From: Chloroflexota bacterium
GTDB lineage: Bacteria; Chloroflexota; Dehalococcoidia; Tepidiformales; Tepidiformaceae
Length of the DNA: 64,000 nt
Direction: 5' to 3'
Assembly: GCA_016234445.1 (NCBI GenBank)
Contig: JACRBT010000004.1
Location: 62,001 to 126,000 of the forward strand
Shown here: one piece after another, positions 7,254-15,462 of the stretch
Numbering within the stretch: position 1 is the first letter of the stretch
Layout of the letters: each line of letters opens with the position of its first letter
Translations under genes and position numbers: made by a program
Notes under the pieces: model-generated
What the model was told of the DNA's origin: nothing
The model's input: only the letters and a program-made list of their open reading frames with translations
The model's database searches: none

Positions 7254-9815
7254 ATGGCAGACATGGCACTGCGCGCGACCCGGACCGTGACCATCGAACC
7301 TCGCCTCCCGGGCGCGCTGGAGCCGTTGCGGGCGATCGCGCACAACCTCTGGTGGACGTGGAACGGCGATGCGGCGGCGCTGTTCGAGCGCATGTCGACG
7401 GCGCGATGGGAAGCCTGCGGCCACAACCCGGTGCGGCTCCTGCAACTCACGCCGCCGGCGGAACTGGACGAACTGGCGGCCAACCCCGGCTTCCTCGCCC
7501 ACCTGGAACACGTGCGGGAGACGTTCGCGGCGTACATGGCCCGGCCCCGGCGCGGCCCCTTCGGGGAAGAGAGCAGCGCCGACGTCATCGCCTACTTCTC
7601 GCTCGAATTCGCCCTGACAGAGAGCCTGCCGATGTACTCGGGGGGCCTTGGCGTGCTGGCCGGCGACCACCTGAAGTCAGCCAGCGACCTCTGCCTCCCG
7701 CTGGTGGGGGTGGGCCTGCTTTACAACGAAGGGTACTTCCAGCAGGTGCTGGGGCCCGACGGCTGGCAACGCGAGGAATACCACCCCGTGGACCTGGCCA
7801 TGCAGCCGATGGAGCTGGTCCTTGGGGAAGGCGGGGGACCGCTGGCCGTGCGGGTGCCGATCGAGGACCGCCACGTGACCGTCCACGCCTGGCGGGTGCA
7901 AGTGGGGCAGGTGCCGCTCTACCTGCTCGACACAAACACGCCGGAGAACTCCGAAGGCGACCGGGCGATCACCTCGCGGCTCTACGGCGGCGACCTCGAG
8001 ATGCGGCTCCAGCAGGAGATGGTGCTCGGCGTCGGCGGGGTGCGCGTGCTCCGGGCGCTGGGGTTGCGGCCGGCGGTGTGCCACATGAACGAAGGGCACT
8101 CGGCGCTGCTGGGCGTCGAACGGATCCGGGTGCTGATGGACGAAGCGGGGGTGAGCTTCGACGAGGCAGCCCTGCCCGTCACTGCGGCGACAGTGTTCAC
8201 GACGCACACGCCCGTGGCGGCGGGGATCGACCTCTTCCCGTCGGACCTTGTGCACCGCCACGCCAGCCACTTCCACGAAAGCCTGCACATGGACACGGAC
8301 CAGTTCCTGGGGCTGGGCCGGGCGAACCAGGGCGACGGCCACGAGCCGTTTTCGATGGCGCTCCTCGGCCTGCGGCTGAGCGGGTTCCGGAACGGCGTTT
8401 CGCAGATGAACGGGCGGGTGGCCCGGGATCTGTGGTCCTCCGCCTGGCCGGAGTTGCCGCCGGAGGAAGTGCCGATCGCGGCGGTCACCAACGGCGTCCA
8501 CCTCCCGACCTGGGTTGCACCGCAGATTGCGGAGCTTTTCGACCGGTTCGTCGGGCCAGGCTGGCGCGAGGACCCGGTCGGAGCGGACTGGGGGCGGATG
8601 GCAGAAGTGCCGGCCAGCGAGCTCTGGGACACGCACGAACGCCAGCGCGAGCGGCTGGTGTCGATGGCGCGGGCGGCCAGCCGGGAGTCCGCGGCGGCGC
8701 GAGGGGTACTCGCCACGGACACGACGCTCGGGCAGGCGCTGGACCCGCATGTGCTGACGATCGGGTTCGCGCGGCGGTTCGCGGGCTACAAGCGCGCCAG
8801 CCTGATCATGCGCGACCCGGCACGGCTGGACCGCATCCTCAACCACGGGGAACGCCCGATGCAGCTGGTCTTCGCGGGGAAGGCCCACCCGCGAGACGAG
8901 CCGGGAAAGATGCTCATCCGCGAGGTCATGGAGTTCAGCCGGAGGCCCGAGTTTCGCGACCGAATCGTCGTCCTCGAAGGCTACGACCTGGCGATGGCGC
9001 GTTCGCTCGTGCAGGGGAGCGACGTCTGGCTGAACACGCCCCTGCGGCCGCTTGAGGCGAGCGGGACGAGCGGGATGAAGGCGACCGCGAACGGCGCCCT
9101 CCACATGAGCGTGATGGACGGCTGGTGGTGGGAGGCCTACCGGCCGGGCCTCGGCTGGGCGATCGGCGCGAACCGCCCCGGCGACGACCCCGACGTGCAG
9201 GACGCGTTTGACGCTGACTCGCTCTATGACCTGCTTGAGAACGAGGTTGGCCCGCTGTTTTACCAGCGCGACGCCGACGGCCTGCCCCAGGGGTGGATCG
9301 CGCGGATGAAGGCGTCGGTGGCCGCGTTCGCCCCGCAATTCAACACGAACCGGATGGTTGGCGACTACAACCGCATGGCCTACGCGCCCGCAGCCGAGAG
9401 CTGGCGCAGGCTGACCAGCGACCAGCTGGCGCCCGCGCGCACCCTCGCGGCCTGGACGGCACGGGTGAAGGCAGCCTGGCCGCGGGTGCGGGTGGTCCGG
9501 GCGGAAGGCGACGACGGCCGGAAGCTGGAGGTTGGCGCCGCAGTTGAGGTCACGGCGGACGTGGAGCTGGACGGGCTCGAACCCGGCGACCTCCGGATCG
9601 ACGTCGTCTACGGCGAGGCCGGGGTCGACGGGACGCTGCACCCTACCGGCGAACGGCGGTTGCAGTTCGTCAGCCGCGGCGGCGCGACGGTGGCCACCTA
9701 TGGCGGGAGCTTCGAACCCAACACGGCCGGCAGGGTCGGCTGGGCGATCCGGGTGATGCCGGGCCACGCAGATCTTCACAACCCCTTCGCCACGGGCCTT
9801 GTACGCTGGTCGTAA
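7254..9815 (+). CDS. glgP: Alpha-glucan phosphorylase
   Basis: ATG 7254 gives 853 aa; ATG 7263 is also possible, and the open frame back to 7203 enters Rhs sequence. The N-terminal PGALEPLRAIAHNLWWTWN segment is the DUF3417 domain of the short bacterial/archaeal phosphorylase branch. YFSLEFALTESLPMYSGGLG and VCHMNEGHSA follow, with FARRFAGYKRA around residue 505. The pyridoxal-phosphate lysine lies in EASGTSGMKATANG near residue 605, followed by DGWWWEA. It releases glucose-1-phosphate from alpha-1,4-glucan. It heads an operon with two GH57 enzymes and glycogen synthase. Confidence 0.95.
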   Translation: MADMALRATRTVTIEPRLPGALEPLRAIAHNLWWTWNGDAAALFERMSTARWEACGHNPVRLLQLTPPAELDELAANPGFLAHLEHVRETFAAYMARPRRGPFGEESSADVIAYFSLEFALTESLPMYSGGLGVLAGDHLKSASDLCLPLVGVGLLYNEGYFQQVLGPDGWQREEYHPVDLAMQPMELVLGEGGGPLAVRVPIEDRHVTVHAWRVQVGQVPLYLLDTNTPENSEGDRAITSRLYGGDLEMRLQQEMVLGVGGVRVLRALGLRPAVCHMNEGHSALLGVERIRVLMDEAGVSFDEAALPVTAATVFTTHTPVAAGIDLFPSDLVHRHASHFHESLHMDTDQFLGLGRANQGDGHEPFSMALLGLRLSGFRNGVSQMNGRVARDLWSSAWPELPPEEVPIAAVTNGVHLPTWVAPQIAELFDRFVGPGWREDPVGADWGRMAEVPASELWDTHERQRERLVSMARAASRESAAARGVLATDTTLGQALDPHVLTIGFARRFAGYKRASLIMRDPARLDRILNHGERPMQLVFAGKAHPRDEPGKMLIREVMEFSRRPEFRDRIVVLEGYDLAMARSLVQGSDVWLNTPLRPLEASGTSGMKATANGALHMSVMDGWWWEAYRPGLGWAIGANRPGDDPDVQDAFDADSLYDLLENEVGPLFYQRDADGLPQGWIARMKASVAAFAPQFNTNRMVGDYNRMAYAPAAESWRRLTSDQLAPARTLAAWTARVKAAWPRVRVVRAEGDDGRKLEVGAAVEVTADVELDGLEPGDLRIDVVYGEAGVDGTLHPTGERRLQFVSRGGATVATYGGSFEPNTAGRVGWAIRVMPGHADLHNPFATGLVRWS

Positions 9816-9825
9816 GGAGACACGC

Positions 9826-11442
9826 ATGACGGCTGGCAGCATGACTTTCGTCCTCCACACGCACCTGCCCTATTGCCGGGAGTCGGGGCGGTGGCCGCAC
9901 GGCGAGGAGTGGTTCCACGAGGCGATGCTCGAGTGCTATCTGCCGCTGATCCGCGCCTTCCGGCGTCTGGCCCGGGAGATCGACGGCTCGCTGGGGGTGA
10001 CCATCAACATCACGCCCATCCTTGCCGAGCAGATGGCCGACCCGCTCATGGGCGAGCGCTTCCGCGCCTACCTCGACGACCGCATCGAACGCGCCCGCGA
10101 CGACGTGGCGCGGATGGAGGCGAAGGGCCCGCTCCTCCGCCAGACGGCGGCCTTCCACCTCGCCCGCTACGAGGCGATCCGGGGCTTCTACACGGAGGAG
10201 ATCAAGGCGGACCCGCTGAAGGCGCTTCGCATCCTCGAGACGAGCGGGCACATCGAGGTCGCGACTTCGGCGGCGACGCATGGCTACCTCCCGCTGCTGG
10301 AGAACGAGAACGCGGTCCGGTTCCAGGTGCATTCGGGCGTGCGGTCGCATGTCGCGAACTTCGGCCGGCGGCCGCGGTCCTTCTGGCTGCCGGAGTGCGC
10401 CTACCGCCCCGGACTGGAGCAGGTGCTGGCGGCGGAAGGGATCCGCGTCTTCTTCGTCGAGACTCACCTCGTCACGGGCGGCCGGGCGCGAGGGAAAGCG
10501 CTGGGCGGGATGCTCGGGCCCTACCCGGAGGCAAAGCGGCCCGTGGCCGCGCCGGTCCGGATCGAGTCGACACACGGGACAACCTTCCGGGCCTACACCG
10601 TGGGGCGCTCGCCCGTGGAAGTGATCGCCCGGAACGAACGCACGGGGAAGCAGGTCTGGTCCGCTTCGCATGGCTACCCGGGCGACCCGGCCTACCGCGA
10701 ATTCCACAAGAAGGACGGCGAGAGCGGGCTCCACTACTGGCGGGTGACGGGCTCGGAAGTGGACCTCGGCGACAAGCTGGAGTACGACCACACGGCCGCC
10801 GCCGAAGTCGCGCGGGGCCACGCGGGGCACTTCCACGAGGTGGTGCGCGGGGAACTCGACAGCTACTCGGCTGGCGCGGGCGAACCCGGGATCGTGGTCT
10901 CGGCCTACGACACGGAGCTGTTCGGGCACTGGTGGCTGGAAGGCGTGGACTGGCTGGAAGAGACGATCCGGCGGCTGGCGGCGGACCCCGACGTCCTCCT
11001 GACCTCGGCCGGGGACTACGTGTCGGCGGTACCGCCCAAGGAGACGATAGCCCTGCCCGAAGGCTCCTGGGGGAACGGCGGCGACCATCGGACGTGGCTC
11101 AACCCTGACACCGCCTGGACCTGGCCGGAAGTGCGGACACGCCAGACGCGGGCGGAGAAGCTGCTGCGCGAGGACACGCCCGCGACCCGGCAGTTGGCCC
11201 GCGAACTCCTCCTCCTCCAGTCTTCGGACTGGCAGTTCCTGATGACGACCGGGCAGGCCCACGACTACGCGGTCGAGCGGTTCCGATCGCACTGCGACCG
11301 GTTCGACGCGATAGCCGACGCGCTCGAGCGCCGTGACCCCGGGCTGGATGGCCTCGTGGCCGAACTGGAAGCGCAGGACAACCCCTTCCCGCGGATCGAC
11401 CCGACCGCCTATCTTGCGAAAGCTGGCAGCGCATCGCGATGA
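9826..11442 (+). CDS. GH57 1,4-alpha-glucan branching enzyme (TK1436-like)
   Basis: ATG 9826 follows AAGGAG at optimal spacing and gives 538 aa. GH57 hallmarks in order: FVLHTHLPYC (residues 7-16), FWLPECAYRPG (nucleophile Glu, about 190), SAYDTELFGHWWLEG (acid/base Asp, about 360), and the helical C-terminal domain with LLLLQSSDWQFLMTTGQA typical of the branching-enzyme (DUF1957) subgroup. It would create alpha-1,6 branches in glycogen in the cytoplasm. It begins 10 bases after glgP and its end overlaps the next gene by 4 bases. Substrate assignment rests on the subgroup motifs. Confidence 0.9.
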   Translation: MTAGSMTFVLHTHLPYCRESGRWPHGEEWFHEAMLECYLPLIRAFRRLAREIDGSLGVTINITPILAEQMADPLMGERFRAYLDDRIERARDDVARMEAKGPLLRQTAAFHLARYEAIRGFYTEEIKADPLKALRILETSGHIEVATSAATHGYLPLLENENAVRFQVHSGVRSHVANFGRRPRSFWLPECAYRPGLEQVLAAEGIRVFFVETHLVTGGRARGKALGGMLGPYPEAKRPVAAPVRIESTHGTTFRAYTVGRSPVEVIARNERTGKQVWSASHGYPGDPAYREFHKKDGESGLHYWRVTGSEVDLGDKLEYDHTAAAEVARGHAGHFHEVVRGELDSYSAGAGEPGIVVSAYDTELFGHWWLEGVDWLEETIRRLAADPDVLLTSAGDYVSAVPPKETIALPEGSWGNGGDHRTWLNPDTAWTWPEVRTRQTRAEKLLREDTPATRQLARELLLLQSSDWQFLMTTGQAHDYAVERFRSHCDRFDAIADALERRDPGLDGLVAELEAQDNPFPRIDPTAYLAKAGSASR

Positions 11443-12683
11443 CCGCCTGGGCCCAACTCCTCCATTTCTATCAGCCGCCGACGCAGACCCACGAGATCCT
11501 GCGAAAGGCCACGGAGGAGTCGTACCGGCCGGTGATTGGGGTCCTCCGGGAACACCCCGAAGCGAAGATCGCGGTGAACATGAACGCCGTGCTTACCGAA
11601 ATGCTGGCCGACCACGGGCTTGGCGACGTCGTGACGGGGCTGCGTGAGCTGGCGGAGCGCGGGCAGGTCGAGTTCGTCGGGAGCGGTCGCTACCACCCCA
11701 TCCTGCCGCTGGTCCCAGAACCAGAGCGGCGGCGGGCGATCGCCGAGAACGCGCAGGTGAACGCGCGGCTGTTCGGGCCGGCCTACCGGCCACGGGGATT
11801 CTTCCCGCCGGAGATGTGCTACAGCCCCGAGATCCTGCCGTCGATCGCCGGGCTCGGCCACGAGTGGTTGATGATCAGCGGGGTGGCGTGCACGGCGGAA
11901 TGGCCCACGAACGTCGTCCACCGCGTCCCGCTCGACGGCCAGGCGATGCCGGTGCTGTTCCGGGACGACTCGCGGAGCAACCGGATCTCGTTCCGGGAGA
12001 CGAACCCCCACGCCTTCATCGACGACCTCGCCCGCGTGGGCGCTGGGGAAGAGGCCTACGTGGTGACGGCGATGGACGCCGAGACCTATGGGCACCACGT
12101 GAAGGGCTGGGAGCGGGAATTCCTGGCGGCGACGTACGAGGGCCTGAAGCACCAGCGGGGGCGCCACGAACGGCACACCACCCGTGTCCACATGGTCCAG
12201 CCGAGCGAAATCGTGAAGCTGTTCCCCGCGGGCGAAGTGATCGAGCCGTACCCGTCGTCCTGGAGCACGACCCGCGACGACGTCGCTGCGCACAACCCCT
12301 ACCCGCTCTGGCGCGCGCCCGGAAACCGGCTCCACGACCTCCAGTGGGAATACGTGGGCCACTGTGAGGAACTGCTGGCGGTGGCGGGCCGCTACGCCGA
12401 GTCAGACGAGGCGAGGAAGTTCGCGACGATGGCCGGAGACCGGTTCCAGCCGGCGCTGCACAGCTGCCAGTTCTGGTGGGCCAGCGCCCGGCCGATGTGG
12501 GACGTCACGATGGTCCACCGCGGCCTCCTGATCCTGAGCGAGGTGGCGCTGTACGCGAGCCGGGCTATCCGCCTGGGGTCCGCTTCGGGACGGGTCAAGA
12601 AGGAAGCGCTCTGGCGGCTGGCCGCGGCGAACGAGGCGCGGCGGGAGATCGAGGCGCTCCTGTTCCTGGACGGCACCCCGTGA
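11439..12683 (+). CDS. GH57 family glycoside hydrolase/glucanotransferase
   Basis: 414 aa. Begins MTAWAQLLHFYQPPTQTHEI, with the GH57 first motif (HFYQPP), then VNMNAVLTEML, GFFPPEMCYSPEI (nucleophile Glu) and AMDAETYGHHVKGWE (acid/base Asp). The order and spacing fit GH57 amylase or 4-alpha-glucanotransferase relatives. It is shorter than the branching enzyme and has a different C-terminal helical part. Its ATG overlaps the upstream stop and its stop overlaps the glgA GTG, so it is translated as part of the glycogen operon. The exact reaction (debranching, amylase or glucan transfer) is not readable. Confidence 0.85.
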   Translation: MTAWAQLLHFYQPPTQTHEILRKATEESYRPVIGVLREHPEAKIAVNMNAVLTEMLADHGLGDVVTGLRELAERGQVEFVGSGRYHPILPLVPEPERRRAIAENAQVNARLFGPAYRPRGFFPPEMCYSPEILPSIAGLGHEWLMISGVACTAEWPTNVVHRVPLDGQAMPVLFRDDSRSNRISFRETNPHAFIDDLARVGAGEEAYVVTAMDAETYGHHVKGWEREFLAATYEGLKHQRGRHERHTTRVHMVQPSEIVKLFPAGEVIEPYPSSWSTTRDDVAAHNPYPLWRAPGNRLHDLQWEYVGHCEELLAVAGRYAESDEARKFATMAGDRFQPALHSCQFWWASARPMWDVTMVHRGLLILSEVALYASRAIRLGSASGRVKKEALWRLAAANEARREIEALLFLDGTP

Positions 12684-14059
12684 AAATCCTCTACGCGGCG
12701 GCCGAAGTGGACCCGCTGGCCAAGGTCGGAGGGCTGGCCGACGTGGCCTCGGCCCTGCCCGCGCGGCTCCTGGAGATGGGGCACGACGTCCGCGTGGTCA
12801 TGCCCTGCCACGCCACCGCCATGGAGGCCTTCGAAGCTGCAACCGCCCGGAGACGGTTGACGGTGCCGTTCCTCGGGGAGGACCTCGTCGTGGAGGTTGC
12901 GACGGTCTCGGGCGAAGGCGGGGTCCCGGTTGACCTGGTCCGCGACGGGCGGTACTTCGGGGCCGGCGAGGTCTACGGCGAACCCGACGACCTGCTCCGC
13001 TACCAGTTCTTCTGCCGGGCGGTGGTGCAGATGCTGGCGGAGGGGCCGTGGACGCCCGACATCCTCCACCTGAACGACTGGCACACGGCGCCGCTGGCCT
13101 TCGCCCTGCGGGGACTTGCCTGGGGCCAGCCACGCCTCCGGGGCATCGCCTCGGTGTTCACGATCCACAACCTGCGCTACCGCGGCCCCGACGACTTCAA
13201 CGACTACCTCTGCCAGGCGATCTACTACGCCGACCGGATCACGACGGTGAGCCCGACCTATGCACAGGAAGTGCTGACTCGCGACTTCGGCGAGGGCCTC
13301 GACGGGCTCCTGCGCCTGCGTGCGGGGGCACTCAGCGGGATCATCAACGGGCTGAACTTCGATGTGTACAACCCGCGGACCGACCCGAACATCACCCGGA
13401 CCTTCGACCTTTCGTCGCTGGAGAGCCGCCCGGCCAACACCGCCGCGCTACGCACCGAGTTGGGGCTCGACGCGGTGGCCGGGCCGCTGGCGGCGATAGT
13501 CGCCCGGCTGACGGAGCAGAAGGGCGTGGACCTGGTCATCCAGGCGCTGCCGGAGATGCTGGCGACGGGCGCGCAGCTTGTCGTGCTGGGGCACGGGGAC
13601 GAGGCGCTGGAGTCGGACCTGAACGCGCTGTCGGCCGCCCACCCGGGCACGGTCGTCGCCGTGCAGCGATTCGACGAAGGGCTGGCGCGAAGGATCTACG
13701 CCGGCGCGGACATGCTCCTGATGCCGTCGCGGTACGAACCCTGCGGGCTGGGGCAGCTGATCGCGATGCGCTACGGCTGCATCCCCGTCGGCCGGAAGAC
13801 CGGCGGCCTGGCCGACACCATCCTCGACCCGGACGAGCATGGGGAGCACGCAACCGGGTTCCTCTTCGACGAGTTCAGCAGCTTCGCCTTTGCGGGCGCG
13901 TTCGAGCGGGCGGTCCGGGCGTTCCGCAACCCGGCAGCCTGGACGCACCTCCAGGAAGAGGCGATGAGCCGCGACCACTCCTGGCGCGCTTCGGCGACGC
14001 GATATGTCGAGGTCTACACGGCAGCGCTGCACGCGCGCGGGATCATCCCGCTCGAATAG
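12680..14059 (+). CDS. glgA: Glycogen synthase (GT5)
   Basis: The GTG start overlaps the previous stop (GTGA) and gives 459 aa. KILYAAAEVDPLAKVGGLAD is the ADP-glucose-binding KxGGL signature of GT5. Next come HLNDWHTAPLAF, FTIHNLRYRG, a second Rossmann domain with IVARLTEQKGVDLVIQA, and the GT-B C-terminal SRYEPCGLGQLIAMRYGCIP, whose glutamate is catalytic, then RKTGGLADTI. It extends alpha-1,4-glucan from ADP- or UDP-glucose. It is last in the four-gene operon, which thus contains elongation, branching and phosphorolysis. No glgC is in the window. Confidence 0.96.
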   Translation: MKILYAAAEVDPLAKVGGLADVASALPARLLEMGHDVRVVMPCHATAMEAFEAATARRRLTVPFLGEDLVVEVATVSGEGGVPVDLVRDGRYFGAGEVYGEPDDLLRYQFFCRAVVQMLAEGPWTPDILHLNDWHTAPLAFALRGLAWGQPRLRGIASVFTIHNLRYRGPDDFNDYLCQAIYYADRITTVSPTYAQEVLTRDFGEGLDGLLRLRAGALSGIINGLNFDVYNPRTDPNITRTFDLSSLESRPANTAALRTELGLDAVAGPLAAIVARLTEQKGVDLVIQALPEMLATGAQLVVLGHGDEALESDLNALSAAHPGTVVAVQRFDEGLARRIYAGADMLLMPSRYEPCGLGQLIAMRYGCIPVGRKTGGLADTILDPDEHGEHATGFLFDEFSSFAFAGAFERAVRAFRNPAAWTHLQEEAMSRDHSWRASATRYVEVYTAALHARGIIPLE

Positions 14060-14097
14060 CCCTTCCCTTTCTGGCCGCGCGTCCCTACTGTGGGGGC

Positions 14098-14664
14098 ATG
14101 GTCCACATCACCCGCGTCTACACCCGCACCGGCGACGACGGCACGACCGCGCTCGGCGGCGGCCAACGGGTGGCCAAGGACAGCCTCCGGATAGACGCGT
14201 ACGGGACCGTTGACGAGCTCAACAGCGTGATCGGCGTGGCCGTGGCGATGGGGCTCCACGAGTCGATGCGGCCGGCGTTCTTCGTCATCCAGCAGGTGCT
14301 GTTCAACCTGGGGTCGGACCTCTGCATCCTCGAAGAGGATAAGAAAAAGTGGGCCGTGCCGGGGATTGAGCCGCGCCATGTGACCCAGCTCGAGGAGTGG
14401 ATCGACGGCTGGAACGACGACCTCGAACCGCTGAAGAGCTTCATCCTCCCAGGGGGCGACCCGGCCGCGGCCCAGCTCCACGTCGCCCGGACGGTATGCC
14501 GCCGGGCTGAGCGGCTCACGCTCACGCTTTCGCGAGAAGAGATGGTGGGGGAGCAGGTCATCCCCTACCTGAACCGCCTGAGCGACCTCCTCTTCGTGGC
14601 CGCGCGGTACCAGGCGAAGCTGAGCGGCGCCGGGGACATCCTCTGGGACAGCCGCGGCTACTGA
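14098..14664 (+). CDS. Cob(I)alamin adenosyltransferase, PduO type
   Basis: 188 aa. Starts MVHITRVYTRTGDDGTTALG, the ATP-binding T-R-x-G-D-x-G-x-T loop of PduO enzymes. Helix-bundle motifs follow: RIDAYGTVDELNS (Asp-Glu pair), FILPGGDPAAAQLHVARTVC and RRAERL, then YLNRLSDLLFVAAR. It transfers the 5'-deoxyadenosyl group of ATP to cob(I)alamin, making coenzyme B12, e.g. for methylmalonyl-CoA mutase. A TACTGT -10-like hexamer ends 6 bases before the ATG and no ribosome-binding site is seen, so the mRNA is probably leaderless. Confidence 0.95.
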   Translation: MVHITRVYTRTGDDGTTALGGGQRVAKDSLRIDAYGTVDELNSVIGVAVAMGLHESMRPAFFVIQQVLFNLGSDLCILEEDKKKWAVPGIEPRHVTQLEEWIDGWNDDLEPLKSFILPGGDPAAAQLHVARTVCRRAERLTLTLSREEMVGEQVIPYLNRLSDLLFVAARYQAKLSGAGDILWDSRGY

Positions 14665-14675
14665 GTCAGGGCCGG

Positions 14676-14729
14676 TTGACAGCGCCACCTCCGCCAGTGC
14701 ATGATTTGCCCGATTTGGGAGATTTGCAC
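14676..14729 (+). promoter_or_regulatory. Promoter and triple 9-bp direct repeat operator of the BldC-like gene
   Basis: A consensus TTGACA (14676-14681) is followed after 18 bases by CATGAT (14700-14705). Starting at 14703 there are three head-to-tail 9-bp repeats: GATTTGCCC, GATTTGGGA and GATTTGCAC (14703, 14712, 14721), ending one base before the start codon at 14731. BldC of Streptomyces binds DNA as head-to-tail oligomers on direct repeats, so this is a natural autoregulatory site. Confidence 0.6.
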
Positions 14730-14730
14730 G

Positions 14731-15366
14731 ATGTCGTCTGAACTACCCGCGAAAGAACACTGGCTGACCCTGGGGGCGGCTTCCCAGTTGCTGGGCGTAA
14801 GCGAATCAACGGTCCGGCGCTGGGCCGACGCGGGCGACGTGCGCTCGTACAAGACCCCGGGGGGCCACCGCCGGGTTTCGGAAGACGACCTGCGGCACAT
14901 CGCCTCCGGCGCCCCGGCGGCAGCCTCGCGGGACACCGATCACATCAGCGACATCGCCCTCGCGCGCGTCAAACGGAGGATGACGCGGGGCCGCCAGACG
15001 CATTCGATGCCCGTGTTCGAGACGTTCGACCCCGAGGCGCGCGACCGGTTGCGGCTGATGGGCCGCCAGCTGGTGGACCTCTTCGCCCGCTACATCGCCT
15101 CGGATTCGAAGAAGGAACGGTTCACGGAGGACGCCCGCACCATCGGCCGGGAGTACGGGCGGACACTCGTCGCCACCGGGGTGGGGCTGACCGTCGCGGT
15201 GGCGACGTTCAACAGCCTGCGCCGGTCGCTGGAGGAGACGGCCTCGCAGATCGCGAGCGAAGCTGGCCTGCCGACCGAGGACGCCGTCGAGGCGATCGAG
15301 AACATCCTCGCGCTGGCGGACGTCGTCCTGGAGGGCATGGCCGAGGTGTACGAAGCCGGGCTGTAG
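14731..15366 (+). CDS. BldC/MerR-like DNA-binding regulator with C-terminal helical domain
   Basis: ATG 14731 follows GGGAG and gives 211 aa; an ATG at 14701 lies within the operator. The N-terminal 60 residues, WLTLGAASQLLGVSESTVRR followed by WADAGDVRSYKTPGGHRRVS, form the single winged helix-turn-helix of BldC and excisionase-like MerR relatives. A basic linker leads to an all-helical domain (about 95-210), RDRLRLMGRQLVDLFARYIA and then FNSLRRSLEETASQI, reminiscent of the RsbRD/globin-like sensor N-domain of stress regulators. Streptomyces BldC is only about 68 aa, so the extra domain probably senses a signal or multimerises. Its target is likely itself plus unknown genes. Confidence 0.8.
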   Translation: MSSELPAKEHWLTLGAASQLLGVSESTVRRWADAGDVRSYKTPGGHRRVSEDDLRHIASGAPAAASRDTDHISDIALARVKRRMTRGRQTHSMPVFETFDPEARDRLRLMGRQLVDLFARYIASDSKKERFTEDARTIGREYGRTLVATGVGLTVAVATFNSLRRSLEETASQIASEAGLPTEDAVEAIENILALADVVLEGMAEVYEAGL

Positions 15367-15373
15367 TCCCTCA

Positions 15374-15413
15374 CTACCTCCCCTCGCCCCCTTTCGGGGG
15401 CGAGGGGAGGTAG
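15374..15413. terminator. Bidirectional hairpin, 18-bp perfect stem
   Basis: Bases 15374-15391 pair perfectly with 15396-15413 around a TTTC loop. It begins 8 bases after the BldC-like stop and lies between convergent genes. There is no T-run on either side. Its flanks (TCCCTCA just upstream) recall the dispersed CCCTCACC hairpin elements at 21322, 29337, 30397 and 43896. Confidence 0.75.
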
Positions 15414-15462
15414 CGCGGAGACTGTGGGGCCTTCCGGCGCCGATGGAAGTCGCGAAGTCTTG

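Noticed and set aside
7677-9860. Long minus-strand ORF opposite glgP (also 9670-11292, 18416-21403, 21491-23449 and similar)
   Set aside because: Opposite-strand frames of well-identified genes; long stop-free frames are expected at this GC content, and the predicted proteins are low-complexity His/Arg/Pro-rich with no known family.
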